From DYKG01 sp964596185 (GTDB lineage Bacteria > Muiribacteriota > Ozemobacteria > Ozemobacterales > Ozemobacteraceae): a stretch of 64,000 bases of DNA. The stretch lies in assembly GCA_964596185.1 (NCBI GenBank), contig CAZQUE010000001.1, forward strand, positions 150,782 to 214,781, in the 5' to 3' direction. A program made the translations under genes and the position numbers. This document shows positions 37,808 to 46,413 of the stretch, piece after piece. The notes below the pieces were generated by a model. It saw nothing but the letters and a program-made list of their open reading frames with translations. It had not been told where the DNA came from and did no database searches. How positions within the stretch are numbered: the stretch's first letter is position 1; every line of letters begins with the position of its first letter.

Positions 37808-38941
37808 TCAACCAATTTGATAGATCTTCTGCAGAGAAAGTCTTTCAAGTTTGTTTCTAATTTCCTTGAGAGAGAGAATCTCATTGGCGAGTTTGGCTTC
37901 AACTACCACTTTGGGCATTCCATAAACGACGCATGATTTCTCGTCCTGGGCAACCACGTAGCCATTGTTGTCTCTGATCATTCTGGCGCCGGCCAGCCCG
38001 TCCATGCCCATTCCTGTCATGATGAAAAAAGCTATTTTGCCGGAAAAATTTTTAACCAACGATTCAATCAAATAATCAATAGAAGGTTTGCAATTGTTCA
38101 CCGGAGGGTCGTCCGTCAGCTTGAATCGGTAATTGCCGTCTGAGCATTTTTGCAGAGCCAGATGTCTGCCGCCTTTGGCAATGTAGATGCACTCAGAATC
38201 CATTGGCATTTGGTCACAGACCTCTGCAACATCGAGACCCGATCTTTCTTTGATGCTTTGGGCAAGTGCTTCAGAAAAGTTTTCCGGAATATGTTGAACG
38301 ATGATTATCGGGATCTTGAGCTTGATGTGGAAGTCTGAAAACAATTCCATCAGTGCCGGAGGGCCTCCGGTGGAGATGCCTATTACGACAAGATCCGGGG
38401 TGAATCTGGCTCCGGCCGGTACTGGTTGCGGAAACGCCTGATCGGTTTTAGCCTGCTCCAGCTGTGGAGATTCGATCTTCTTTTGTGTCGAACCGGAATT
38501 TTTAGCAAGTTCGATACGGAATTTGCGACGGTTGATAAAGGCATTTATTGCAGACTGAAGATCTGAACGTAATAGTTGGCGGGTTTCTTCCATGGTGTGG
38601 TTGCCCTGTGGCTTGGCAACGAATTCGAAAGCGCCGGCAGCGAGCGCCTTGATGGCACCGCGGCACATACTGGGTGAAGCGCCACTGACGATGATTATTC
38701 CGATTTCGATCTTTTGTCGCTTCAATTCTTCTATCAGCTCAAGGCCGTTCATTTCAGGCATGTCAAGATCAAGAAGAAGCAGATCCGGTTTCAGGTTGAG
38801 TATTTTTTGCAGGGCAATTTTTCCGTTCGGTGCCTGACCCAGGATCTGCAGGTTTTTCTCTGTAGACAACAGATCAATAAGTATCTTCCTGAAAACCAGC
38901 GAATCATCAACGATCAAAGTTCTTACCGGAGTTGGCTGCAT
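37808..38941 (-). CDS. cheB: Chemotaxis response regulator / methylesterase CheB
   Basis: The receiver domain (1-120) has VDDS, phospho-acceptor Asp in LLDLDMPEMNG (about residue 58) and a Lys in VAKPQG. A linker of about 60 residues leads to the methylesterase domain with the catalytic triad: Ser in GISTGGPPAL (about 187), His in VQHIPENF (about 215) and Asp in MTGMGMDGLAG (about 312). Length (377) is typical. Phosphorylation by CheA should activate removal of receptor methyl groups. The ATG abuts the TAG of cheW (38942). Confidence 0.96.
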   Translation of the reverse strand: MQPTPVRTLIVDDSLVFRKILIDLLSTEKNLQILGQAPNGKIALQKILNLKPDLLLLDLDMPEMNGLELIEELKRQKIEIGIIIVSGASPSMCRGAIKALAAGAFEFVAKPQGNHTMEETRQLLRSDLQSAINAFINRRKFRIELAKNSGSTQKKIESPQLEQAKTDQAFPQPVPAGARFTPDLVVIGISTGGPPALMELFSDFHIKLKIPIIIVQHIPENFSEALAQSIKERSGLDVAEVCDQMPMDSECIYIAKGGRHLALQKCSDGNYRFKLTDDPPVNNCKPSIDYLIESLVKNFSGKIAFFIMTGMGMDGLAGARMIRDNNGYVVAQDEKSCVVYGMPKVVVEAKLANEILSLKEIRNKLERLSLQKIYQIG

Positions 38942-39436
38942 TTAGTTTTCACCTTGATTGAGATCGCCTTCATCGTATTTTTCGAGCACTTGCTCGAGCT
39001 TCAAAAGACCGATCATATTTCCATCGAGAAAAAAGAAACCGGCCAGCGATTGCTGCATGGCAGGCTGTAGATTTTCCGGATTGGGAACAAGATTCTCGTC
39101 GGAAAAGGGAAAGATTCCTGTGAGGGATTCAACCAGGAAGCCAACCAGCTCCGAATTTGTTTCGACAACCAGTATTCGTGACTCCGGACCGATTATCTGG
39201 GGTTGCAGTTCAAGTTTAACGGCCGGGTCAATCAATGCCAGAACCCGGCCACGCAGGTTGAAAAGACCTTTTACATAAGCAGCAGCGTGATGAACCGGTC
39301 TGATCTCCGGGACTGCCAGGACTTCCTGGATGTGACTGGTCGGTATGCCGAAGGTATTGCCGCAGAATTCGCAGACCAGTACCAGGGCATTGTCTTCATC
39401 GAGGAGGCTTTCAGCCAGATTCATCAGTTCGGTCAT
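38942..39436 (-). CDS. cheW: CheW-type scaffold protein
   Basis: A single CheW fold of 164 residues: VCEFCGNTFGIPTSHIQEVL, VPEIRPVHHAAAYVKGLFNL with the conserved NLRG, VLALID and VVETN.ELVGFLVESL. It links receptor signalling domains to CheA. It sits directly between the receptor gene (1 base apart) and cheB. Confidence 0.95.
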   Translation of the reverse strand: MTELMNLAESLLDEDNALVLVCEFCGNTFGIPTSHIQEVLAVPEIRPVHHAAAYVKGLFNLRGRVLALIDPAVKLELQPQIIGPESRILVVETNSELVGFLVESLTGIFPFSDENLVPNPENLQPAMQQSLAGFFFLDGNMIGLLKLEQVLEKYDEGDLNQGEN

Positions 39437-39437
39437 A

Positions 39438-42242
39438 TCAGATTTTGAACCTTGTTAACATATTGTTGAGCTGTTCAGAAAGTCTTGAAAGCTCTCTGGC
39501 GCTTGAAAGCACCTGCTGGCTCGAAGAAGAAATTTCACCCGAAGCGGTATTTACCCGTGCGACGTCTTTCGATGCTTCTTTTGTGCCGATGGCTATTTCT
39601 GCCATGCGTGAATTAACATCTCTGATGCTTTGTGAGGTGTCGGCAATATTACCAGAGATACTTTTGGTAACACTGGCCTGTTGCTCGATGCTGCTGGCAA
39701 TCGCAGCAATGATGTCGCTGACTTCACGAATGATTTTGCTGATGTTTTCAATGTCGCCAATCGCGTTCACCGTAACTTCTTGAATTCCGGCAATTTTTTT
39801 GCGGATATCGATGGTGGCGATTGAAGTTTGCTGGGCCAGTTCTTTAACTTCATTGGCGACGACCGCAAAGCCCTTTCCGGCTGCCCCGGCTCGGGCTGCC
39901 TCGATTGTCGCATTCAGTGCGAGCAGGTTTGTTTGCGAAGAAATGCTGGTAATGGTTTCGGTTACCTGACCGATTTCCTGGGCCGACTTTTCCATTGCCT
40001 TGATGATATCTGAAACGCCACTGGCTTGTTGACTGGCATTACTGGCAATTCTGCGTGCTTTTTCTGAATTAGCGGCAATTTCAGAGATGGTAACGCTCAT
40101 TTCTTCGGTGGCCGTAGCAACTGTCGTCAGATTCATCGTCGTTTGCTCCATGCTCGAAGCCACCGAAACAGCATTTGAACTCATTTCTTCGACAGCCGAA
40201 GCGACGAGTGAAGAGCGATCGTTTGATTCGCGAGAATTGGTTGCAAGTTGTTCAGAAATTGCAGAAAGCTCAGTTGATGAAGATGCGAGGGTCTGAGCGC
40301 TCTGATTAAGCTCGCGGAACATTTGTGAGAGCTGTTTGACCATTGTTGCGACTGCCTGCATTTGCTGGTCATTTTCAGAACGCTGGGTTACTTCAACCAT
40401 CAAATCGCCTTCGGCAACCTTTTGAGCAACGCTGGTTACCCCAAGAAGCGATTGAATCAGCTGATTCAGGCAATCTTTCAAGACATTGAACTCGCCTCGA
40501 TATTCATCCTGAACCGGTGCAGGAATTTCGCCCCGGCTAAGTTTCCAGAGATTTTTTGAGACCATTACAATCGGGTCTTCAAAGGCTTCGAGAATGTTGT
40601 TCATCTCTTCGACAATTCGTGCAAATTCACCACGATTGCGGCTGGAATCACAACGCACGGAGAGATTTCCCTCAAGGGCCGCCTTCGTCAGGGTGTGACT
40701 GTCGCTGATTAGGTTGTTAAGCGAAGTTCGCACCATCTGAAGATTTTTGCTGATTGTCTGGAAATTTTCAAAAATCGGTTGGGTTGCCTTGTTCGGTGTG
40801 GCAATGTCCCAGTTCCAGTTTAAGTCTCCTTCAGCCAGTTTGGCGAGACACTCTGCAAGTTTGTTGAGTTCGTTGCTTTGATAACTAAACACTTCTGCAG
40901 AGGTTCGGGTTAGCGATTCGACCTCGTTCCGGCCTTCTTCAGCCTTTTTCAAAAGAAAGTGATGGCAGTTTTCAGGGCGATTCAGCTTGTTATAGATTGC
41001 GACAGCCATGCCTTCACAGTTGCCGTATCCGCAAGAATTACAGTTGAAGAAGTCATCTTCAGAAAACTTGCCCATTTGTTGATAAATATGGTCAAGTTCA
41101 CTTTTTGCGGGCATTTTAATAATGTTACTCTGGCTGCGATTTTCATAGCTTCGCGCATATAGACGGGGTTTCCAGTAACGATTTAGCAGCTTTTCAATGC
41201 TTTTGTGGGTTCTACGGGCTGACATCGGGCCCCAGCGCTTGTAGCGCTTTTGCATTTCCCGATTTCTTTCTTCAACGAGTCTTTCGACTTCATCGGGTGA
41301 GCTGTGTTTGATGTCGGTACCGGTGCCGGCGTTGCAACCCAGCTCACAATTGAGACAATCGACGAGCAATGGTGCCTTTTTCTCGAGGCGAAGCCGGTTG
41401 AGATCTTTCAAATAATCGTAAATGATGTGTGGCCCTTCAATTTTGCGGGTAACTTCCTTTACATCGGCATTCCAGCGTTCCGCGGTTCTGAGAAGGCCGC
41501 CTGGAGTTGAAAAAAGAACAGCTCTTTCGGCGGGCGGGTTGTCGTAATCGACCTCCGGGAAAGTGGTCAGATGAATGTTGTTCTTGGCCATCCAGGCTTT
41601 GAGATTGGACATGGTCACATTGTAATCGCCGAAACCGGTCTGATAAAACTCTCGCTTTTTGGCAACGCAGGGCGATAAGACGGCGACCTTGTGGGCTGCA
41701 AACCTTGGCCAGTATTCCTTGATCATTTTTATCGTATGCAGCATTGGGCTGTCGGCAGGCGCGAATGAAGGCAGCAGGTCGGGCTGGTAGATTTCCGCAT
41801 AATTTACCAGAGCCGGGCATGGTTGGGCAATTACCAGGTCAGGCTCATTGCTCTTTATGTGCTCAAGGTAAGATTTGATGGTCAGTTCAGCGCCAAAACT
41901 GACGTCAAAGATACCGGCGACACCAGTTGATTTCAGCCAGCCGTTGAGGCGCAGATATTGATTGGGGAAAGATACTGCAACGGCGGGTGCCACAACCGCG
42001 ATTATGGGCTCGCGACGGTTGAGCGCTTCAATGAAAGCCGCAGTGTCATCGACGGGTCTTCTGGCATCGTGGGTGCAGGTTTTCAAACATTGGCCACAGC
42101 CAATGCACATGTCTGAGTTTATCTCTACTGAATCTCCAGAGGCATCATTGCAGAATTTAACCGGGCATGCGGCGATACACGCATGACAATTTACACAGTT
42201 GTCTTTTACGACTTCGATTACTTGTGGTAGAGAGCGTAACAT
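39438..42242 (-). CDS. Soluble [FeFe]-hydrogenase-like sensor fused to methyl-accepting signalling domain
   Basis: Order of parts in 934 residues: two [4Fe-4S] ferredoxin motifs (C16-C26 and C46-C56); an [FeFe]-hydrogenase H-cluster domain (about 75-320) with ligand cysteines in AQPCPA (about 140), SPCVAKK (about 191) and CLNCELGC (about 293-300); another Fe-S motif CNSCGYGNC..ENC (about 398-424); coiled HAMP-like segments; and an MCP signalling domain with the tip LLALNATIEAARAGAAGKGF (about 770). No membrane segment is present, so it is cytoplasmic. The Cys that relays protons in catalytic enzymes (TSCCP) is Pro here, as in sensory group hydrogenases. I infer a sensor of H2, CO or redox state that feeds CheA. 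Confidence 0.93.
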   Translation of the reverse strand: MLRSLPQVIEVVKDNCVNCHACIAACPVKFCNDASGDSVEINSDMCIGCGQCLKTCTHDARRPVDDTAAFIEALNRREPIIAVVAPAVAVSFPNQYLRLNGWLKSTGVAGIFDVSFGAELTIKSYLEHIKSNEPDLVIAQPCPALVNYAEIYQPDLLPSFAPADSPMLHTIKMIKEYWPRFAAHKVAVLSPCVAKKREFYQTGFGDYNVTMSNLKAWMAKNNIHLTTFPEVDYDNPPAERAVLFSTPGGLLRTAERWNADVKEVTRKIEGPHIIYDYLKDLNRLRLEKKAPLLVDCLNCELGCNAGTGTDIKHSSPDEVERLVEERNREMQKRYKRWGPMSARRTHKSIEKLLNRYWKPRLYARSYENRSQSNIIKMPAKSELDHIYQQMGKFSEDDFFNCNSCGYGNCEGMAVAIYNKLNRPENCHHFLLKKAEEGRNEVESLTRTSAEVFSYQSNELNKLAECLAKLAEGDLNWNWDIATPNKATQPIFENFQTISKNLQMVRTSLNNLISDSHTLTKAALEGNLSVRCDSSRNRGEFARIVEEMNNILEAFEDPIVMVSKNLWKLSRGEIPAPVQDEYRGEFNVLKDCLNQLIQSLLGVTSVAQKVAEGDLMVEVTQRSENDQQMQAVATMVKQLSQMFRELNQSAQTLASSSTELSAISEQLATNSRESNDRSSLVASAVEEMSSNAVSVASSMEQTTMNLTTVATATEEMSVTISEIAANSEKARRIASNASQQASGVSDIIKAMEKSAQEIGQVTETITSISSQTNLLALNATIEAARAGAAGKGFAVVANEVKELAQQTSIATIDIRKKIAGIQEVTVNAIGDIENISKIIREVSDIIAAIASSIEQQASVTKSISGNIADTSQSIRDVNSRMAEIAIGTKEASKDVARVNTASGEISSSSQQVLSSARELSRLSEQLNNMLTRFKI

Positions 42243-42262
42243 TGGGCTATCCTCCAGAAATT

Positions 42263-44884
42263 TCAGGTTGCGGATCGAACATGGTCGAGCCAGTCGGAAA
42301 TTTGTTGCATTTCAAGTTTGAGCATGTGTGCTCCAATACCTTCATGGCTGAGGTCGAGATCGCGGTCTCCCTCTTTTGTCCATAAAGTAGCAACTTTTAT
42401 TCCATCGAGTTGTTTATTCTGTTTCAGTTTGCGCAAAGTCAGAAATTGATCTTTCTTAACCAGGGAAAGGTCGGCGAGAATGCCTTTGATGCTGTGCCCG
42501 GGCGCAGACAGGCAGTCTTCGAGTTCGGCAATCGACCCGGCAATTCTGACGTTGCAACCCTGGTTTTCAAGCTGCAGCTTGAGTTGGTTTTGAAAGAAAC
42601 TGTTTGCCTCAAGCAATGCAATACAGGTTGAATCCTTAGGGATAGAATCATCTGGCAGAGAATGTTCCAACAGCTCGGGTCTCGTGTTGGCAACGATTTC
42701 AATTATATCAATGAATAACAATGATTCGTTCTTCCAGACAGTTGCGCCACTGATACCGGGTCTTCTGAACACCTGGCGATCAAATTCAGGTATCAACTCG
42801 ATCACTTGAATCGGCAGGGCAGCAATTAGTCCTATTTCTCTCGATTTGAGGCGAACTACGATCACTCCCCATTCTTTGTCTGATGACAGGCTGTCAAGTG
42901 AATGACCATCTACAGGAAAGACCGGCAGAATCTTGTCTTCAAGCTGCAAAGCCCGCCAGTCACCACAGGAGATAAGACGTTCGGGCAGGACTTTTTCAAG
43001 TCTGGAAACAAGAAATAACGGCAGAGCATAATTTTCCGGCCCGGCAACCTTGAAGCAAAGAAATGGCAGAGCTTGATTTTCTGCCGAAATATTGCGGTCA
43101 CTTTCAATCAAATTACTGTTGATATGATTTTGCCGGCCAAGAATTCCAGATCGGGCGGCTAAACCAAGAACGTCGATGATCAAGGCAATCCGGCCATCAC
43201 CGAGTATGGTTGCGCCAGAATACTCGCTTAAAGATTTCAAGTCCTTGCCGAGCTGTTTTACCACGATTTCTTCGGTAAAAAGAGGCTTGTCGACGATCAG
43301 GGCAAAAGTAAAACTGCCGGTAGTGACGACAATTACGTTCAGGCCACTGGCTGAATGAAAGCGCCGACCGTCTTTGCGTGGCTTTGTTTGCGCAATATTA
43401 TGCGGAATCAGGCGGTCATGCCCGTTTTTAAGTTCATTATTGCGCCGGTCTGCAATGCGTTTGCGTCGGTTTTTCAGCTTGATTTTTCGTTGCGGGTCTT
43501 CATAACTGTCTTCACATCCGAGGAAGCGATTTAAAGAAATGAGTGGCAGAAGTTTACCCCGCAAAACCAGAACTTCCTGATTGCCGATGATTTCAACGCG
43601 GCGCTTGATCATTTCAGCGGGTATAAGCAGCATTTCAAGAACATTAGCCTGTGGAATAGCGAACATTTCATCGGCGCTGGTCAGAATCAAAGAGGGAATT
43701 ATGGCCAGAGTCAGCGGCAGCTTAATTTTAAATATCGAACCTTTTCCCGGTTCTGAAATTATTTCGACTTTACCCCCCAAACTGTCAATGTTGGCTTTAA
43801 CCACGTCCATACCCACGCCGCGGCCGGAAAGCTCCGATACTTTTTCGGCCGTTGAAAGTCCTGGCAAAAAAATAAGATTCTGCATATCTTTAATTGACAT
43901 GTTTTTTGCTTTTTCGAAAGAAAGCAAACCACGATCTATCGCTTTTTGACAGACTTTCTCTCCATCAATGCCGCGACCGTCGTCGGCTACCTCGACAATT
44001 ACCCGACTGGCTTCGTAAAATGCCTGAATCTTGATATGGGCTGGTAAAGATTTGCCGAGCCTTTTGCGTTCATCCGGAGTCTCGATGCCATGGTCAATGG
44101 CGTTGCGAACCATGTGGGTCAATGGATCGCCAAGACCTTCAATCAGCGTTTTATCAAGTTCTACTTCGCGACCTTCGAGGCTGAGTTTAATTTCTTTGCC
44201 GAGCTTTCGCGACAGATCTCTTATCATTCGCGGAAACTTGCAGAAAATTCGATCTATCGGCTGCAGCCGGGTCATCATGATCGTTTCCTGAAGTTCGGTC
44301 GTAACCTGACCCATACGTTGTCCACTCATGCGGATAGAGCGCATGTCATTACGGCTGAGAGCTTCGCGAAGCTGGTTTCGGCTAAGAACCAGCTCGCCGG
44401 CCAGATTCATCAGATTTTCGAGTAAGCTGACCTTAACACGCAAGGTTGGTTCTGAAACTTCTTTAACCTGAATAGCTTCGGTCGCCGATGACATTTTTTC
44501 TTCAGCATCTTTAGCCGGAGCTTCTGGCGCGGCCTCGGCTTCTGCTCTCTGAGGTTCGAAGGGCAAAAACGAACCGGATGGAACTTCAAGAAAAACTTCG
44601 ATTTCTCCCGGGCCAATCTCTGAGCTGTAGAGAATCTCGATTGGCAAATTCGAGTCAGCTGAAAGATCATTTTCGTCAAATGTATCAAAGTCGATTTTTA
44701 GTTGTAAGACACTTCCTAAGCCATATAGCAGTTTTAAGAAGTCACCCAGCGATTTGCCGAGACTGTCGATGTCTTTGATCAGGTTCAGTTTTGCGTGATA
44801 AATGTTCAGGCCCAGATCCATGGCTTCGTCGAGCTGTGCGCGCACCCCATCGTCTTCTGGTTCATTGGCAAACGAACTTTCCAA
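42263..44884 (-). CDS. cheA: CheA-type histidine kinase lacking the Hpt domain, with C-terminal receiver-like domain
   Basis: The start at 44884 is TTG. Residues 1-110 resemble the spacer/P2-like part of CheA, with no Hpt domain or phospho-accepting His. Dimerisation helices follow (about 150-215, LRVKVSLLENLMNLAGELVL), then the ATPase with N box MVRNAIDHGIE (about 260), VADDGRGIDG (303) and GRGVGMDVVKA (356). A CheW-like domain with a basic insert (400-600), a second CheW-like domain (615-740), and a degenerate receiver (755-873, acidic pocket reduced, Asp in ILADLSL) complete it. No ribosome site precedes TTG; see the finding on an upstream ATG in another frame. It leads the che operon, 20 bases before the receptor gene. 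Confidence 0.92.
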   Translation of the reverse strand: MESSFANEPEDDGVRAQLDEAMDLGLNIYHAKLNLIKDIDSLGKSLGDFLKLLYGLGSVLQLKIDFDTFDENDLSADSNLPIEILYSSEIGPGEIEVFLEVPSGSFLPFEPQRAEAEAAPEAPAKDAEEKMSSATEAIQVKEVSEPTLRVKVSLLENLMNLAGELVLSRNQLREALSRNDMRSIRMSGQRMGQVTTELQETIMMTRLQPIDRIFCKFPRMIRDLSRKLGKEIKLSLEGREVELDKTLIEGLGDPLTHMVRNAIDHGIETPDERKRLGKSLPAHIKIQAFYEASRVIVEVADDGRGIDGEKVCQKAIDRGLLSFEKAKNMSIKDMQNLIFLPGLSTAEKVSELSGRGVGMDVVKANIDSLGGKVEIISEPGKGSIFKIKLPLTLAIIPSLILTSADEMFAIPQANVLEMLLIPAEMIKRRVEIIGNQEVLVLRGKLLPLISLNRFLGCEDSYEDPQRKIKLKNRRKRIADRRNNELKNGHDRLIPHNIAQTKPRKDGRRFHSASGLNVIVVTTGSFTFALIVDKPLFTEEIVVKQLGKDLKSLSEYSGATILGDGRIALIIDVLGLAARSGILGRQNHINSNLIESDRNISAENQALPFLCFKVAGPENYALPLFLVSRLEKVLPERLISCGDWRALQLEDKILPVFPVDGHSLDSLSSDKEWGVIVVRLKSREIGLIAALPIQVIELIPEFDRQVFRRPGISGATVWKNESLLFIDIIEIVANTRPELLEHSLPDDSIPKDSTCIALLEANSFFQNQLKLQLENQGCNVRIAGSIAELEDCLSAPGHSIKGILADLSLVKKDQFLTLRKLKQNKQLDGIKVATLWTKEGDRDLDLSHEGIGAHMLKLEMQQISDWLDHVRSAT

Positions 44885-45018
44885 CCATGACTTTTTTACT
44901 GGCAGGCCGTCTCATGTACCCTCTTTTTTAGTTTGTTTGTGGAGACTCAGCCTAGATTATCACGTCTCATTTATTTATACAAGCCGGCGCGAAAATATTT
45001 GTAATTGCCAGTTCCCGC

Positions 45019-45047
45019 TTGACGAAAAGACCGGGTAATAGTATCAT
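45019..45047 (+). promoter_or_regulatory. Promoter of purD
   Basis: TTGACG (45019-45024), 17-base spacer, TATCAT (45042-45047). It gives a leader of about 35 bases before the GTG start of purD; a small inverted repeat (CGGC..GCCG within ATCAT..ATGAT) lies at 45043-45070. Confidence 0.6.
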
Positions 45048-45088
45048 TGCGCGGCGGCATGTGCCGATGATAAAACGGAGAATTAGTT

Positions 45089-46330
45089 GTGAACATACTC
45101 GTGCTTGGTTCTGGAGCCAGAGAACATTCTTTGGTACATTCTCTGTCCAAGTCTCCCTCGGTACATCGGATTTTTGCCTGCCCCGGCAATGCGGGAATGG
45201 CAGACATCAATCTTTGTAAAAGAATTCCATTCAAGGATAATGTCGAACTTATCAAGCATTGCCGCGACAAAATCGCCCTGGCGGTTGTCGGCTCTTCGAA
45301 ATTCGTTGAAGATGGAACGGTCGACGCGCTGGCTCTTGCCGGTATTCCGGTAATCGGTCCCGCCGAAGATGCCGGCAAAATCGAGACCAGTAAAGCATTC
45401 GCGGCAAAATTCATTGCCAGGCACAAGATTCCTGCCCCACATACAATGATTGTCGTAAATGAGCAGGAGATAGATGCTGCATTCGCTCAAAACCAAAACC
45501 TGCTGGTTGCCAAGTGTGATGGTTTTTCACACGGTGAGGGAGTAAAGGTTTGTAAGAATACCAACGCTGCTATTCAGGCTGCCAAGGATCTTTTGCGCAA
45601 GAATGGCCCGCCGGTAATACTTCAGGAGCCCTTGATCGGCGTTGAATGCTCATATTCAATTCTGACCGATGGCCAGCAATGGGTTTCTTTCAGCTCGAGC
45701 CGAGATTATAAAAGAGTTTTTGAAAATGAAACCGGCCCAACCTCTGGAGGAATGGGTTCCGTGAGCCCTTCACCAGACCTAACTCCTGAACTCGAGCAGA
45801 AAATCATTCGAGAGATCGTTCAACCAGTCGTTAACGGTATGAAACAGGACAATCTTCTTTATCGCGGCTTTTTGTCCATTCAGTTGATGCTGACGGCAGA
45901 AGGCCCAAGAGTGCTTGAATTCAATGCCCGACTTGGTGACCCGGAGACACAGAGTATTCTGACCCGTTTCCGTGGCGACCTGGCTTGCCTGCTGAAGGAT
46001 TGCGCTATGGGGTGTCTTACTTCAGTTGGCTCTGAAGTCGCTTTTGGAAAACATTCTGCCGTGTCGGTGGTTATTGCCCGTGAGGGTTATCCGGAGTCAG
46101 AGGCCGCCGACCCGATTATTGATGGACTGGAGAAAATTCAGGATTCCTATGTTTATTTTTCCAACTGTCGTAAGTCAGAAGATGCTGATCGCATGAAATT
46201 CAAGAGCGGTCGATTGTTGAGTGTCACCGCAATTGGCGAGACATTGGAATTGGCTAAAAATAAGGTTTACCAGGATATTTTGCTGTTAAACCTTGCCAAA
46301 GTTCATTACCGCAAAGATATCGGCAGCTGA
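45089..46330 (+). CDS. purD: Phosphoribosylamine--glycine ligase
   Basis: ATP-grasp enzyme of de novo purine synthesis that joins glycine to phosphoribosylamine. Motifs: LVLGSGAREHSL at the N-terminus, FACPGNAGMAD, SSKFVEDG, PVILQEPLIGVECSYSILTD, GPTSGGMGSVSPSPDL, and VLEFNARLGDPETQSI. The start is GTG with GGAG 8 bases upstream; no earlier start fits. 413 residues is near the usual 420-430. It stands alone between its promoter and terminator rather than in a pur cluster. Confidence 0.97.
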   Translation: MNILVLGSGAREHSLVHSLSKSPSVHRIFACPGNAGMADINLCKRIPFKDNVELIKHCRDKIALAVVGSSKFVEDGTVDALALAGIPVIGPAEDAGKIETSKAFAAKFIARHKIPAPHTMIVVNEQEIDAAFAQNQNLLVAKCDGFSHGEGVKVCKNTNAAIQAAKDLLRKNGPPVILQEPLIGVECSYSILTDGQQWVSFSSSRDYKRVFENETGPTSGGMGSVSPSPDLTPELEQKIIREIVQPVVNGMKQDNLLYRGFLSIQLMLTAEGPRVLEFNARLGDPETQSILTRFRGDLACLLKDCAMGCLTSVGSEVAFGKHSAVSVVIAREGYPESEAADPIIDGLEKIQDSYVYFSNCRKSEDADRMKFKSGRLLSVTAIGETLELAKNKVYQDILLLNLAKVHYRKDIGS

Positions 46331-46347
46331 CCTTCTGATACATGATG

Positions 46348-46383
46348 AAAAAAAGAGGGACTTATTAGAAAGCCCCTCTTTTT
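46348..46383. terminator. Bidirectional terminator after purD
   Basis: AAAAAGAGGG / CCCTCTTTTT stem of 10 bp with a 14-base loop. It serves both purD and the convergent phospholipase-D-like gene. Confidence 0.8.
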
Positions 46384-46413
46384 CTGATATCGGAGAACGT
46401 TTTTTCGATTGAA

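Noticed and set aside
42400..42520. HSIKG motif in the C-terminal part of CheA resembling an Hpt phospho-site
   Set aside because: It lies at the strand before the receiver Asp (ILADLSL) and fits a receiver-like fold, not an Hpt four-helix bundle.
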